Shown here one piece after another: positions 45,200 through 53,053 of a DNA stretch of 64,000 bases. The DNA comes from Qipengyuania sphaerica. Its GTDB lineage: Bacteria > Pseudomonadota > Alphaproteobacteria > Sphingomonadales > Sphingomonadaceae. Position 1 is the stretch's first letter, and every line of letters starts with the position of its first letter. The stretch is from contig NZ_JAIGNR010000001.1 in the NCBI RefSeq assembly GCF_019711595.1, positions 186,001-250,000 on the forward strand. The letters run 5' to 3'. A program made the translations under genes and the position numbers. The notes beneath the pieces were generated by a model. That model was not told where the DNA came from. It worked only from the letters and a program-made list of their open reading frames with translations, and searched no databases.

Positions 45200-45964
45200 A
45201 TGGAGAGAGCGGGCATCAGGGCAGAGGAGAAGACGGGGCTTATCGTCGCCGTGGCGCTGCATGTCGCGCTCCTCGCCGTGCTTGTGATCCGTGCGTTCTT
45301 CGAACCGCCCGCCGCCAAGCCGGTCGAGCGGATGACGGTCAACCTCACCGAAGATGTCGGCCTCGAGGCGACCGCGCCCGACCCCGTACCCGAAAGCCGG
45401 GCGGCCATCGCTCCGGAACTGTCGGACGTGCCCGCGCCCGCGCCCGAGATTCTCGAAGCGCCGAGCCGCCCCGTGGTCGAGCGCCCGACGCCGCGCCAGA
45501 ATACCCCGCGCCGTGAAACCCCGCGCGAGCAGCCCAAGGCGCAGCCGACCGAAAAGCCCAAGGGTTCGCGCATCGGCGACAACTTCCTCACCGGCAGCGG
45601 CGGCAGCACGAGTACCAACGAAACGCGCACACCCGCCTCGCAAATCGGGTCAAGTGCCAAGGCATCGCTGTTCCAGGCTGTCGGTCGCCAGCTTCGCCCG
45701 CACTGGACCCCGCCGAGCGGGCCCGAGGTCGAGCAGATCGTCACGAAGGTGCGGTTCCGCCTCAATCCCGACGGCACGCTCAACGGACGCCCTTCGGTAG
45801 TCGGACAGCGCGGCGTCAACGATACCAATCGTGCACAGGCATCGCGGCATGGCGAACAGGCGGTACGTGCCGTCCAGCTCGCCGCACCGTTCGATTTGCC
45901 GGCTGAATATTACGAAGCCTGGAAACTCATCACCGTGGATTTCGACTGGAAGCTCTCCCAATGA
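45200..45964 (+). CDS. tolA: TolA-like energy transducer with TonB C-terminal-type domain
   Basis: A 254-residue protein: an N-terminal membrane helix (GLIVAVALHVALLAVLVI), a Pro/Arg/Glu-rich periplasmic spacer, then a C-terminal domain (SSAKASLFQAVGRQLRPHWTPPSGPEVEQIVTKVRFRLNPDGTL) of the TolA/TonB type. Position between tolR and tolB identifies it as TolA. The spacer is short and low-complexity compared with E. coli TolA. Confidence 0.9.
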   Translation: MERAGIRAEEKTGLIVAVALHVALLAVLVIRAFFEPPAAKPVERMTVNLTEDVGLEATAPDPVPESRAAIAPELSDVPAPAPEILEAPSRPVVERPTPRQNTPRRETPREQPKAQPTEKPKGSRIGDNFLTGSGGSTSTNETRTPASQIGSSAKASLFQAVGRQLRPHWTPPSGPEVEQIVTKVRFRLNPDGTLNGRPSVVGQRGVNDTNRAQASRHGEQAVRAVQLAAPFDLPAEYYEAWKLITVDFDWKLSQ

Positions 45965-47343
45965 AGAAACTGATTTACGCGACGCTCGCAATCGTGGCTG
46001 CCCCGCTGGCTGCGCAGAACCAGGACCTCGGCGAACCGGTTGCCGAAGGGCAGGATGTCGAGACCATCGAGGAAGATGAGGGCCTGTCGGGTTCGGTCAG
46101 CTTCGAGGGCAATCTCGACGACTTGGGCATTGCGATCCCCGCCTTCGCGACCGACCGTAATGTGTCGACCCCCGCCAATGCGAGCGGCACCGAAGCTCTG
46201 GGCGTAGAGCTCGCACGCGTGATCACCTCTGACCTGCGCAATAACGGCCTGTTCAAGCCGACCGGCCCGGACTCGCTCCCGCGTCCGAGCTTCGACAACA
46301 TCCAGTCGCCCGTCTGGTCCACCTGGGGTGTGCGCGGGGCGGAGATGCTGGTGCATGGTTACGTGCGCGCGCGCAGCGACAACCGACTGACCGTGGGGTG
46401 CTACCTCTACGACATGCAGCTCCAGAGCCGCCTCGTGGCGGAGGGCTGGGTCGTGTCGCCCGCCGACTGGCGCCGCGCCGCGCATAAATGTGCCGACCTG
46501 ATCTATTCGCGCCTGACCGGCGAAAGCCCGTTCTTCGACAGCCGTATCGCCTATATCGCGGAAACCGGACCCAAGGATAACCGCACCAAGCGTCTCGCGA
46601 TCATGGACAGCGACGGGGCCAACCACCGCTTCATTACCACCGGCCGGTCGACTGCACTGACACCGCGCTATTCCCCTGACTACAAGAAGCTGGTCTACCT
46701 CAGCTATATCGACGGCAATCCGCGCATCTATGTCTATGATATCGGCACCGGCAAGCAGACGCTGATTACGCAGAGCGAGAACCCGACCTTCGCTCCGCGC
46801 TGGAGCCCGGACGGTCGCTGGATCCTCTATTCGATGGCCGTAGGCGGTAATACCGACATCTACCGCGTCTCCTCGAGCGGTGGGCGCAGCGAACGGCTGA
46901 CCGATACGCCGGGCATCGATATCGGCGGGTCTTTCTCACCCGATGGAAGCCGGATCGTTTTCGAAAGCGACCGATCGGGCGCGCAGCAGTGCTATGTGAT
47001 GGATGCCGATGGTTCGAACCAGCGCCGCATCAGCTTCGGCGGATCGCGTTGCGCGACGCCCGAATGGAGCCCGCGCGGCGACCAGATCGCTTTTACCAAT
47101 GCAAGCAGCTTCAACATTGCCGTCATGACACCTTCGGGTGGCAATGTGCGCACGCTGACGCGCGGCTGGCAGGACGAGGCGCCGACCTGGGCGCCGAACG
47201 GCCGCATCATCCAGTTCTTCCGTACGGCGCGCAATTCTGGCGCGACCTCGCTCTGGCAGGTCGACTTGACCGGCGAAAACGAGCGCCGCCTGCCGACGCC
47301 GGTGGATGCATCGGACCCGTCCTGGGGACCGATCCTGCCGTAA
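45961..47343 (+). CDS. tolB: Tol-Pal system beta-propeller protein TolB
   Basis: A 460-residue periplasmic protein. The signal peptide ends PLAAQ. An N-terminal domain (IAIPAFATDRNVSTPANASGTEALG, LGVELARVITSDLRNNGLF) precedes a six-bladed WD/PD40 propeller with repeated FAPRWSPDGRWI, GSFSPDGSRIVFESDRSG and ATPEWSPRGDQIAF elements. It links Pal to the inner-membrane complex. Overlaps tolA by 4 bases. Confidence 0.97.
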   Translation: MKKLIYATLAIVAAPLAAQNQDLGEPVAEGQDVETIEEDEGLSGSVSFEGNLDDLGIAIPAFATDRNVSTPANASGTEALGVELARVITSDLRNNGLFKPTGPDSLPRPSFDNIQSPVWSTWGVRGAEMLVHGYVRARSDNRLTVGCYLYDMQLQSRLVAEGWVVSPADWRRAAHKCADLIYSRLTGESPFFDSRIAYIAETGPKDNRTKRLAIMDSDGANHRFITTGRSTALTPRYSPDYKKLVYLSYIDGNPRIYVYDIGTGKQTLITQSENPTFAPRWSPDGRWILYSMAVGGNTDIYRVSSSGGRSERLTDTPGIDIGGSFSPDGSRIVFESDRSGAQQCYVMDADGSNQRRISFGGSRCATPEWSPRGDQIAFTNASSFNIAVMTPSGGNVRTLTRGWQDEAPTWAPNGRIIQFFRTARNSGATSLWQVDLTGENERRLPTPVDASDPSWGPILP

Positions 47344-47422
47344 GAACATTGGATAATCCGTGGGGACGGATGAAACCGGGGGCCGATAAGAGTTCCACCG
47401 CTGTTTAAAAGGGGACAGCACT

Positions 47423-47932
47423 ATGAATACCCGTGTCGTAACTGCCGTAATGCTTTCGTCGGCTCTCGCTCTGGGAGCCTGCGCGAAGAAGGCCCCGGAA
47501 GAACTGCCGCCGCCGCCTGAAGAGACGGTGACGGCGCCTACGCCCACGCCTACCGGCCCTGCCGTGGGCAGCATGGAGCACTTCCTTGCTGCGGTCGGCC
47601 AGGCAAATACGGTCGTCTATTTCGATACCGACCGCTACAACATCGATGCCGAAGACAGCGCCAAGCTGCAGACGCAGGCGCAGTATTTCAGCCAGTACTC
47701 GAACGTGAATTTTACCATCGAAGGCCATGCCGACGAACGCGGTACGCGCGAATACAACCTCGCGCTGGGCGAGCGCCGTGCCAATGCGGCGAAGAACTAT
47801 CTCGTTTCGCTCGGCATTCCAGCCAGCCGGATCCGTACCGTGAGCTATGGCAAGGAACGCCCGGTCGCGCTCGGATCGAACGAGGCAGCCTGGGCCCAGA
47901 ACCGCCGCGCGGCGACCGTTACGATCAACTGA
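47423..47932 (+). CDS. pal: peptidoglycan-associated lipoprotein Pal
   Basis: A 169-residue lipoprotein (LALGAC lipobox) with an OmpA-like peptidoglycan-binding domain: VVYFDTDRYNIDAEDSAKLQTQAQYFSQYSNVNFTIEGHADERGTREYNLALGERRANAAKNYLVSLGI. It tethers the outer membrane to the cell wall and binds TolB. A strong terminator follows. Confidence 0.97.
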   Translation: MNTRVVTAVMLSSALALGACAKKAPEELPPPPEETVTAPTPTPTGPAVGSMEHFLAAVGQANTVVYFDTDRYNIDAEDSAKLQTQAQYFSQYSNVNFTIEGHADERGTREYNLALGERRANAAKNYLVSLGIPASRIRTVSYGKERPVALGSNEAAWAQNRRAATVTIN

Positions 47933-47958
47933 TCGAACGGTCTTCAGGCAAAAGAAAA

Positions 47959-47983
47959 GCCCCGGTTTGCGCCGGGGCTTTTT
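47959..47983 (+). terminator. rho-independent terminator of the tol-pal operon
   Basis: GCCCCGG (47959-47965), loop TTTGCG and CCGGGGC (47972-47978) are followed by TTTTTC. The A-rich sequence before the stem could also serve the opposite strand. Confidence 0.93.
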
Positions 47984-48003
47984 CTTTGTCGAAGCAGGGG
48001 CGC

Positions 48004-48153
48004 TTAGCGGGAGATTTCGTATCCGCCCATGGGTGCCTGGCCCGAAAGGTGGCTTTCCGGCGCGGTGCCGATCGTGCCCAGCGTCGCAACCAGAGCGAGC
48101 GCGGCCGTGCTCAAGACGGCGAAGGTGGCGGAAAGGGTCAACTGCTTGCTCAT
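48004..48153 (-). CDS. small signal-peptide or single-pass protein (49 aa)
   Basis: A frame of 49 codons from ATG 48153 with a CAGGA ribosome site upstream: MSKQLTLSATFAVLSTAALA then LVATLGTIGTAPESHLSG and a short tail. It looks like a signal peptide or membrane anchor followed by about 30 residues. No homolog known to me. Convergent with pal and divergent from the DnaJ-like gene. Confidence 0.5.
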   Translation of the reverse strand: MSKQLTLSATFAVLSTAALALVATLGTIGTAPESHLSGQAPMGGYEISR

Positions 48154-48290
48154 GGTCCTGCCTTAGACGGGAGTTTCTTAACGGTTCGTTGCAATGCAAC
48201 ATTTCAGATTGCAACTGGTTCCCACAAGCTTGCGAAAGATGCCATCATCCCTAGATTGACCGCCATGTCCGCTCGACGAACGACATTTTG

Positions 48291-48824
48291 ATGCCCAAGG
48301 CGCGGCGATCCAACGACTGGGGCTTCCCCCGCTGGCGCGGCTATGACGAGAGCCGCGAGGCAGCGACCGTGCGCCTGTGCGATCGCCACGGCTGCGAGGA
48401 GAAGGGCGATTGCCCGGCGCCCAAGTCGCCCAACAGCCCGGAGCGCTGGTATTTCTGCCAGAAGCATGCGGCCGAATATAATTCGCGGTGGGACTATTTC
48501 GAAGGCCTCGACAAGGCCGAGAAAGAGGCGCGCGCCAAGTCGGAGCGTTCCGAAAACGCCGGCTATGCCGAGGCGCAGCATTATGGCTGGGGTGGCTCGG
48601 GCGACGGCTCGCGGAGTGCGGACGAGATGCGCGCACTGGAAATCCTCGAGCTCGAAGCCGATGCCGATTTCGATGCGATCAAGAAAGCGTGGCGGGTGAA
48701 GGCCAAGGCGGTCCATCCCGATGTGAAGCCCGGGGACAAGGAAGCCGCCGACCTGTTCCAGAAGTACCAGCTGGCTTATGAAGTGCTTAAATCTGCCGAA
48801 GAACGCCGTGAATGGAAGGGCTAG
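48291..48824 (+). CDS. DnaJ-domain protein with N-terminal Cys-rich region
   Basis: A 177-residue protein with a C-terminal J-domain: RALEILELEADADFDAIKKAWRVKAKAVHPDVKPGDKEAADLFQKYQLAYEVLKS includes HPD (residues about 140-142). The N-terminal half holds LCDRHGCEEKGDC and YFCQKHAAEYN, a spaced Cys/His set that could bind a metal. It probably works as a co-chaperone with DnaK. Start: ATG 48291, preceded by an in-frame TTG. Confidence 0.88.
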   Translation: MPKARRSNDWGFPRWRGYDESREAATVRLCDRHGCEEKGDCPAPKSPNSPERWYFCQKHAAEYNSRWDYFEGLDKAEKEARAKSERSENAGYAEAQHYGWGGSGDGSRSADEMRALEILELEADADFDAIKKAWRVKAKAVHPDVKPGDKEAADLFQKYQLAYEVLKSAEERREWKG

Positions 48825-48913
48825 GCTCCATCTTTTATTTGAAAGATGAAGCTGCGGTTTACCATTTATTGCGAATTGGGGCCTAGGTTTAGCGCGCGAC
48901 TGGAAGGGCTACC

Positions 48914-49189
48914 ATGCAAACACGCGAAACCAACCGACAGGGATCGAATATCGTCCTCAATTGCCGCACGCCGGTGGCGCGTGCGCAGGCAATTCTGTGC
49001 GATATCTCCCATACGGGTTGCCGCATCGAATTGTTCGATGGCCATGTGAGTAAGGGCCAGACCATTTTCTTCGAGATCGACGAGCGCAACGAACTTGCCG
49101 GCCAGATCATGTGGGTGCGTGGTAACGAGGCGGGCGTAAAATTCATGCACAAGCTGAGCGCAGTCATCCGCAACACGCTAGAGCTCTAG
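48914..49189 (+). CDS. PilZ domain protein
   Basis: A 91-residue protein that is essentially a single PilZ domain: RETNRQGSNIVLNCRTPVARAQAILCDISHTGCRIELFDGHVSKGQTIFFEIDERNELAGQIMWVRGNEAGVKFMH. The arginines near the N-terminus and DISHTGCRI match the c-di-GMP-binding motifs (RxxxR and D/NxSxxG) imperfectly, so ligand binding is plausible but not certain. Single gene, convergent with the ATP-grasp gene by 4 bases. Confidence 0.85.
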   Translation: MQTRETNRQGSNIVLNCRTPVARAQAILCDISHTGCRIELFDGHVSKGQTIFFEIDERNELAGQIMWVRGNEAGVKFMHKLSAVIRNTLEL

Positions 49190-50073
49190 GCTAGCCTCTT
49201 AACCACAGCCTCTGCCAATTTTTTACCCAGACCGGGACCCTGCTCTGGATAGAGATAGGGTTCGATCGCCTCGGCCTCCATCACGGCGAGTTCGCCCGAA
49301 GGCAGGCGCGCCATGTCGATGCGGCAGTACAGCAGGTTGTCGAAAGGCAGTGCCGCCACGACTGCCTCGGCCTTGGCCAGGTCGTCGGGAGCGGGCGAAT
49401 AATCCGCTTCGTATCCCCCGAATAGCGATTGGATCCGGTATTCGCCTTCCGCCGCGCGCTTGAGAACGCCGTGGCTGAACTCCCCGTCGATGAAAACGAA
49501 GGTGTATTCGCCTTCTACCACAAGGCTGGGAAGGAAGGGCTGGATCATGCAGGCACGGCCCATCTGCCAGCGGTCGCCGGGCAGGGTGTCCTGCGTGAAA
49601 CTATGCTGTCCAAGTCCGCCAGCACCGACCTGGCGTTTCACGACGACACGGTCGACGCCGAAATCGGCCATGGCGACGCGGACATCCTGCCGCCCGGCAT
49701 CGCCCAGCCACATGGTCGGGACTACGGTTGCGCCGCGCTCCTCGAGCTCCCGCAAATAGGATTTCTCGGTGTTCCACCGCACGACGGCGGGCGGGTTGCA
49801 GACCTTGATGCCCTTGCCAGCCAGCGCCTCGAGTTTCACGAGGAATTCGGTCGGGTGGTCCTGATAGTCCCACGCGGTGCCCAGCAGCACCATCGCCATG
49901 CCCTCGAAATCGCCCAATGGCGAGCGCCAGTCGATTTCGACCAGCTCCAGTCCCGCTTTATCGAACGCCGGACGTAGCGCGGCGACCTCGATATCGTGCT
50001 CGAACGCATCACCCCGCCGGGGGCCATCCCCCGGCAGCGTGTCGGCGCAGGCGAGGAAGCCGATCTTGCTCAG
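49186..50073 (-). CDS. ATP-grasp protein with probable CTG start codon
   Basis: A protein of about 295 residues with ATP-grasp features: FGVDRVVVKRQVGAGGLGQHSF (ATP-binding strand and Gly loop), ACMIQPFLPSLVVEGEYTFVFIDGEFSHGVLKR and VMEAEAIEPYLYPEQGPG (metal-binding acids), like DcsG and peptide-type ligases. The natural N-terminus begins (C)TG-AGC-AAG, read as M-SKIGFLACADTLPGDG. The CTG at 50071-50073 overlaps the TGA of the preceding gene and follows a GGAGG site. No ATG, GTG or TTG start suits this N-terminus. The substrate is unknown. Confidence 0.78.
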   Translation of the reverse strand: MSKIGFLACADTLPGDGPRRGDAFEHDIEVAALRPAFDKAGLELVEIDWRSPLGDFEGMAMVLLGTAWDYQDHPTEFLVKLEALAGKGIKVCNPPAVVRWNTEKSYLRELEERGATVVPTMWLGDAGRQDVRVAMADFGVDRVVVKRQVGAGGLGQHSFTQDTLPGDRWQMGRACMIQPFLPSLVVEGEYTFVFIDGEFSHGVLKRAAEGEYRIQSLFGGYEADYSPAPDDLAKAEAVVAALPFDNLLYCRIDMARLPSGELAVMEAEAIEPYLYPEQGPGLGKKLAEAVVKRLA

Positions 50074-51377
50074 ACTGCCTCCAGCGCCTGTTCGAAATCG
50101 GCGATCAGATCGTCGGGATCCTCGATACCGATCGAGATGCGGATGAGGTTGTCGCCGATGCCCAGCGCCGCCTTGCGCTCGTCGGGCACCGAGAGATGCG
50201 TCATCGAGGCGGGGTGGCTGGCGAGCGTTTCGGTCCCGCCGAGGCTGACCGCGAGCTTGGCGATCTTGAGCGCATCGAGGAAGCGGAAGCACTCCGCCTC
50301 GCCGCCCTTAAGCAGCAACGAGAATGTCGAGCCCGCTCCGAGGCAATGGCGATCGTAAATGTCCTGCTGTCGCGCATCCTTGATCATGCCGAGATAGCCG
50401 AGGCCTTCGACTTTGGGATGCTTCGCAAGGTATTCGCAGACCTTGGCGGCGTTGTCGCCCGCGCGGCTCATGCGCAGTTCGACCGTCTCGAGGCTGCGCA
50501 GGAGCATCCACGCGGTGTTGGGATCGCAGATGCCGCCCATCGTGTTGCGCAGCATGCGCACGGGGTCCATCCACTTCTTGGCGCCCGCGATCGAGCCCGC
50601 AACGAGGTCCGAATGGCCGCCGACATATTTGGTCAGCGAATAGCAGACGATGTCCGCGCCATGGTCGAGCGGACGCTGCCACAGCGGGCCGAGGAAGGTG
50701 TTGTCGATGGCAATCGGGCAATCGAGCTTCGCCGTATCGACCGCGGCGCGAACGGCCTGCACGTCGACCAGCGCATTGGTCGGGTTGCCCGGGCTCTCGA
50801 GGTAGACCATCGCGACCTTGCCGCCCTGCTCGTCAGCCTTGGCCTTGGCCTTTTCGAGGACCGCGTCGATTTCCTCGCGCGTGGCGCCGGCCGGGAAGTC
50901 GACATAGCTCACGCCCCAGCGCGACATCCACTTGGCGACGAACCCTTCGGTGGCGGCATAAAGCGGGCCCGAATGGACGATGACATCGCCCTGGCTCGCA
51001 TAGGTTAGCAGCAGCACGCAGATCGCGGTCATGCCGGAAGAGAAGGAGAGCGCGTCCTCAGCCCCGTCCCAGATCGACAGGCGGTCTTCGAGGATTTCCT
51101 GATTGGGCGCATTGAAGCGCGAATAGACGAGGCCGTCCGCGCCTCCCGGGCGCTTGCCGGTGATGCCTTCGAAATGACGCTTGCCATCGGCCGCGCTCGG
51201 GAAGGCGAAGGTGCTGGTCAGGAAGATCGGCGGCTTGAGACTGCCTTCGGACAGCGTCGGATCGAAGCCGTGGCCCATCATCAGCGTGCTGGGCTTGAGT
51301 TCGCGCCCCGCAATCTTGGTGACTTCGGGCCTGGGCGCCATGCGCGGGGACGTGGGGTCGATTTCGTGGTCGCTCAT
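50070..51377 (-). CDS. cystathionine gamma-synthase/methionine gamma-lyase family PLP enzyme
   Basis: A 435-residue fold-type I PLP enzyme. RFNAPNQEILEDRLSIWDGAEDALSFSSGMTAI, VYLESPGNPTNALVDVQAV (His/Asp pair region) and CYSLTKYVGGHSDLVAGSIAG (Lys that binds PLP in SLTKYVGGH) are diagnostic. It is longer than typical MetB (about 380) by an N-terminal extension. It acts in trans-sulfuration or sulfur amino acid breakdown. A structured leader and strong AGGAAGG site lie upstream, and the ATP-grasp gene is coupled downstream. Confidence 0.9.
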   Translation of the reverse strand: MSDHEIDPTSPRMAPRPEVTKIAGRELKPSTLMMGHGFDPTLSEGSLKPPIFLTSTFAFPSAADGKRHFEGITGKRPGGADGLVYSRFNAPNQEILEDRLSIWDGAEDALSFSSGMTAICVLLLTYASQGDVIVHSGPLYAATEGFVAKWMSRWGVSYVDFPAGATREEIDAVLEKAKAKADEQGGKVAMVYLESPGNPTNALVDVQAVRAAVDTAKLDCPIAIDNTFLGPLWQRPLDHGADIVCYSLTKYVGGHSDLVAGSIAGAKKWMDPVRMLRNTMGGICDPNTAWMLLRSLETVELRMSRAGDNAAKVCEYLAKHPKVEGLGYLGMIKDARQQDIYDRHCLGAGSTFSLLLKGGEAECFRFLDALKIAKLAVSLGGTETLASHPASMTHLSVPDERKAALGIGDNLIRISIGIEDPDDLIADFEQALEAV

Positions 51378-51480
51378 GCGAAGAGCATCCTTCCTAGTGA
51401 CACGCTCCCAGGAAGGCGGGAGCCGGTGGCCTATCCGGGGCGCCCGTTCCTAACCTCCGCAGGAACGCCTCTCCACCGCA
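51378..51480 (-). ncRNA. candidate structured leader RNA of the gamma-synthase-family gene, unrecognised class
   Basis: On the minus strand the 5' leader can form a 6-bp stem (51473-51478 with 51424-51429), a nested 7-bp hairpin (51461-51467 with 51445-51451), and an adjacent 6-bp hairpin (51418-51423 with 51404-51409). The loop of this last hairpin (51410-51416) is fully complementary to the ribosome site AGGAAGG (51389-51395). This looks like an aptamer plus expression platform. It does not match SAM-II, SAM-SAH, SAH or TPP classes that I know. Pairings are visible; function is inferred. Confidence 0.45.
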
Positions 51481-51535
51481 TGGCCGTTATGGCCCGTGCC
51501 ACTATTGCGGACAGGGAGCGGAATCAACTCCGTGG

Positions 51536-52963
51536 TCAGACGATTGCGCTCATTGCCCACACCACCGCGACGATCAGGAATATGCCGACGAGATCGAGCA
51601 ACAACCCGGCCTTCACCATGCGCGCGATCCTGATGCGGCCTGTGGCCCAGGCAATGGCATTCGGCCCTGTCCCGGCAGGAAGCATGAAGCCCCAGCTGGC
51701 AGCCAGCGCAGCGGGCATCGCGAGCAGCACCGGATCGACCTCGAGCGCCACCACAAGCGCCGCCACAACCGGGATAATCGCGCTGGCCGTCGCGACATTG
51801 CTGGCGAATTCGGTAATCAGCACCACCATGGCGACTACGGCGATTGCTACCAGCACGAGCGGCCAGGCCTCGAGAGGCAGCAGCGCATTCCCGAGCCATT
51901 CGGCAAGCCCGCTCGCGCCCATTCCCGATGCCAGTGCCAGGCCGCCGCCAAACATCATGATCACGCCCCATGGCGCGCGGTCCGCTTCCTTCCAGACCAG
52001 CAGGGGGCGGCCCGTGCCATCGGGCAGGAGGAACAGCGCAAGGCTGGCTATGATCGCTATCGTCCCGTCGGTCCATGATCCGGCGGGGAGGTAGGGCCCG
52101 ACCAGCAGCCGCGTCATCCATGCGGCAAAGGTGATGGCGACAACCACCATGAGGCGCTTTTCCGGCGTCCCCATCGGTGCCTCGTCGACTACCGCTTCGC
52201 GCGCTGCCGCGACATCGAAGGGATGGGTGGAAACCTGCTGGACGCGGGCGATGAGGAAGGCGGCGAGCGGGATGCCGAACAGCACGATCGGAAGGCCATA
52301 GGCCATCCATTCGGCGAAGCTGATCTTATGGCCGATCATTGTGTCGAGCAGGCCCACGGCAATCGCATTGGTAGGCGAGCCGACGAGCGTGCCGAGCCCG
52401 CCGATGCTGGCGGCAAAGGCGATGCCCATGGGGAGCGCTCCCGCCAGACCTTCGGTGGCGATTTCGCCATCCTCGCGGGCCTTGCCCACCTCGCCTCCCG
52501 CCAGCACGGCCAGCGCCATCGGCATCATGATCAGTGCGGTCGAGGTGTTGGAGATAAGCATCGACAGGATCGCCGCAGCGATCATGAAGGCGAGCAGCAG
52601 TCCGGTCTGGCCGCCCCTGCCACCGATGGCGGTCAGGATGGCAAGCGCCAGACGCCGATGCAGGCCGGTGCGCTCGATCGCCAGCGCGATGAAGGCCCCG
52701 CCCAGCAAGAGAAAGAGGATGTCCGAATAATAGGCGCCCGCGGTTTCCTTGGCGGTCATCACGCCGGCAAAGGGAAGGACCAGGAAGGGCATGAGCGCGG
52801 TGGCAGTCAGCGGGATCGCCTCGGTCATCCACCAGGCCGCCATGAGCACGACGAGACCGGCCACGATAAACGCCTCTCGGCTCATGCCGGCGGGAGTGGG
52901 AGCGACGATGCTCGCAAGAAGTGCAGCCGCGCCAATCGCCAGACCAACCATTCGCGCATTCAT
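51536..52963 (-). CDS. DASS-family sodium-coupled anion symporter
   Basis: A 475-residue SLC13/DASS transporter with about twelve hydrophobic segments. Two SNT-type signature sites are seen: LISNTSTALIMMPMALAV and EFASNVATASAIIPVVAALV, with GSPTNAIAVGLLD as the companion. These carry dicarboxylates, citrate or sulfate with Na+; the anion cannot be chosen from sequence. Start ATG 52963 (MNARMVGLAIG). A sulfate substrate would suit the sulfur amino acid gene that follows, but this is speculative. Confidence 0.9.
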   Translation of the reverse strand: MNARMVGLAIGAAALLASIVAPTPAGMSREAFIVAGLVVLMAAWWMTEAIPLTATALMPFLVLPFAGVMTAKETAGAYYSDILFLLLGGAFIALAIERTGLHRRLALAILTAIGGRGGQTGLLLAFMIAAAILSMLISNTSTALIMMPMALAVLAGGEVGKAREDGEIATEGLAGALPMGIAFAASIGGLGTLVGSPTNAIAVGLLDTMIGHKISFAEWMAYGLPIVLFGIPLAAFLIARVQQVSTHPFDVAAAREAVVDEAPMGTPEKRLMVVVAITFAAWMTRLLVGPYLPAGSWTDGTIAIIASLALFLLPDGTGRPLLVWKEADRAPWGVIMMFGGGLALASGMGASGLAEWLGNALLPLEAWPLVLVAIAVVAMVVLITEFASNVATASAIIPVVAALVVALEVDPVLLAMPAALAASWGFMLPAGTGPNAIAWATGRIRIARMVKAGLLLDLVGIFLIVAVVWAMSAIV

Positions 52964-53053
52964 GATCTTTAGATTTCTCCCTCGATGAGGAGAGACTATC
53001 TCGGCATTGCGGGGATGGCGAGGCCATCGCGGCTCGCCGTCCCCATCTGTATC

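Noticed and set aside
51378-51480. Known SAM-II or SAH riboswitch in front of the PLP enzyme
   Set aside because: The conserved sequence landmarks of those classes that I recall are absent, so I report it only as an unclassified leader.
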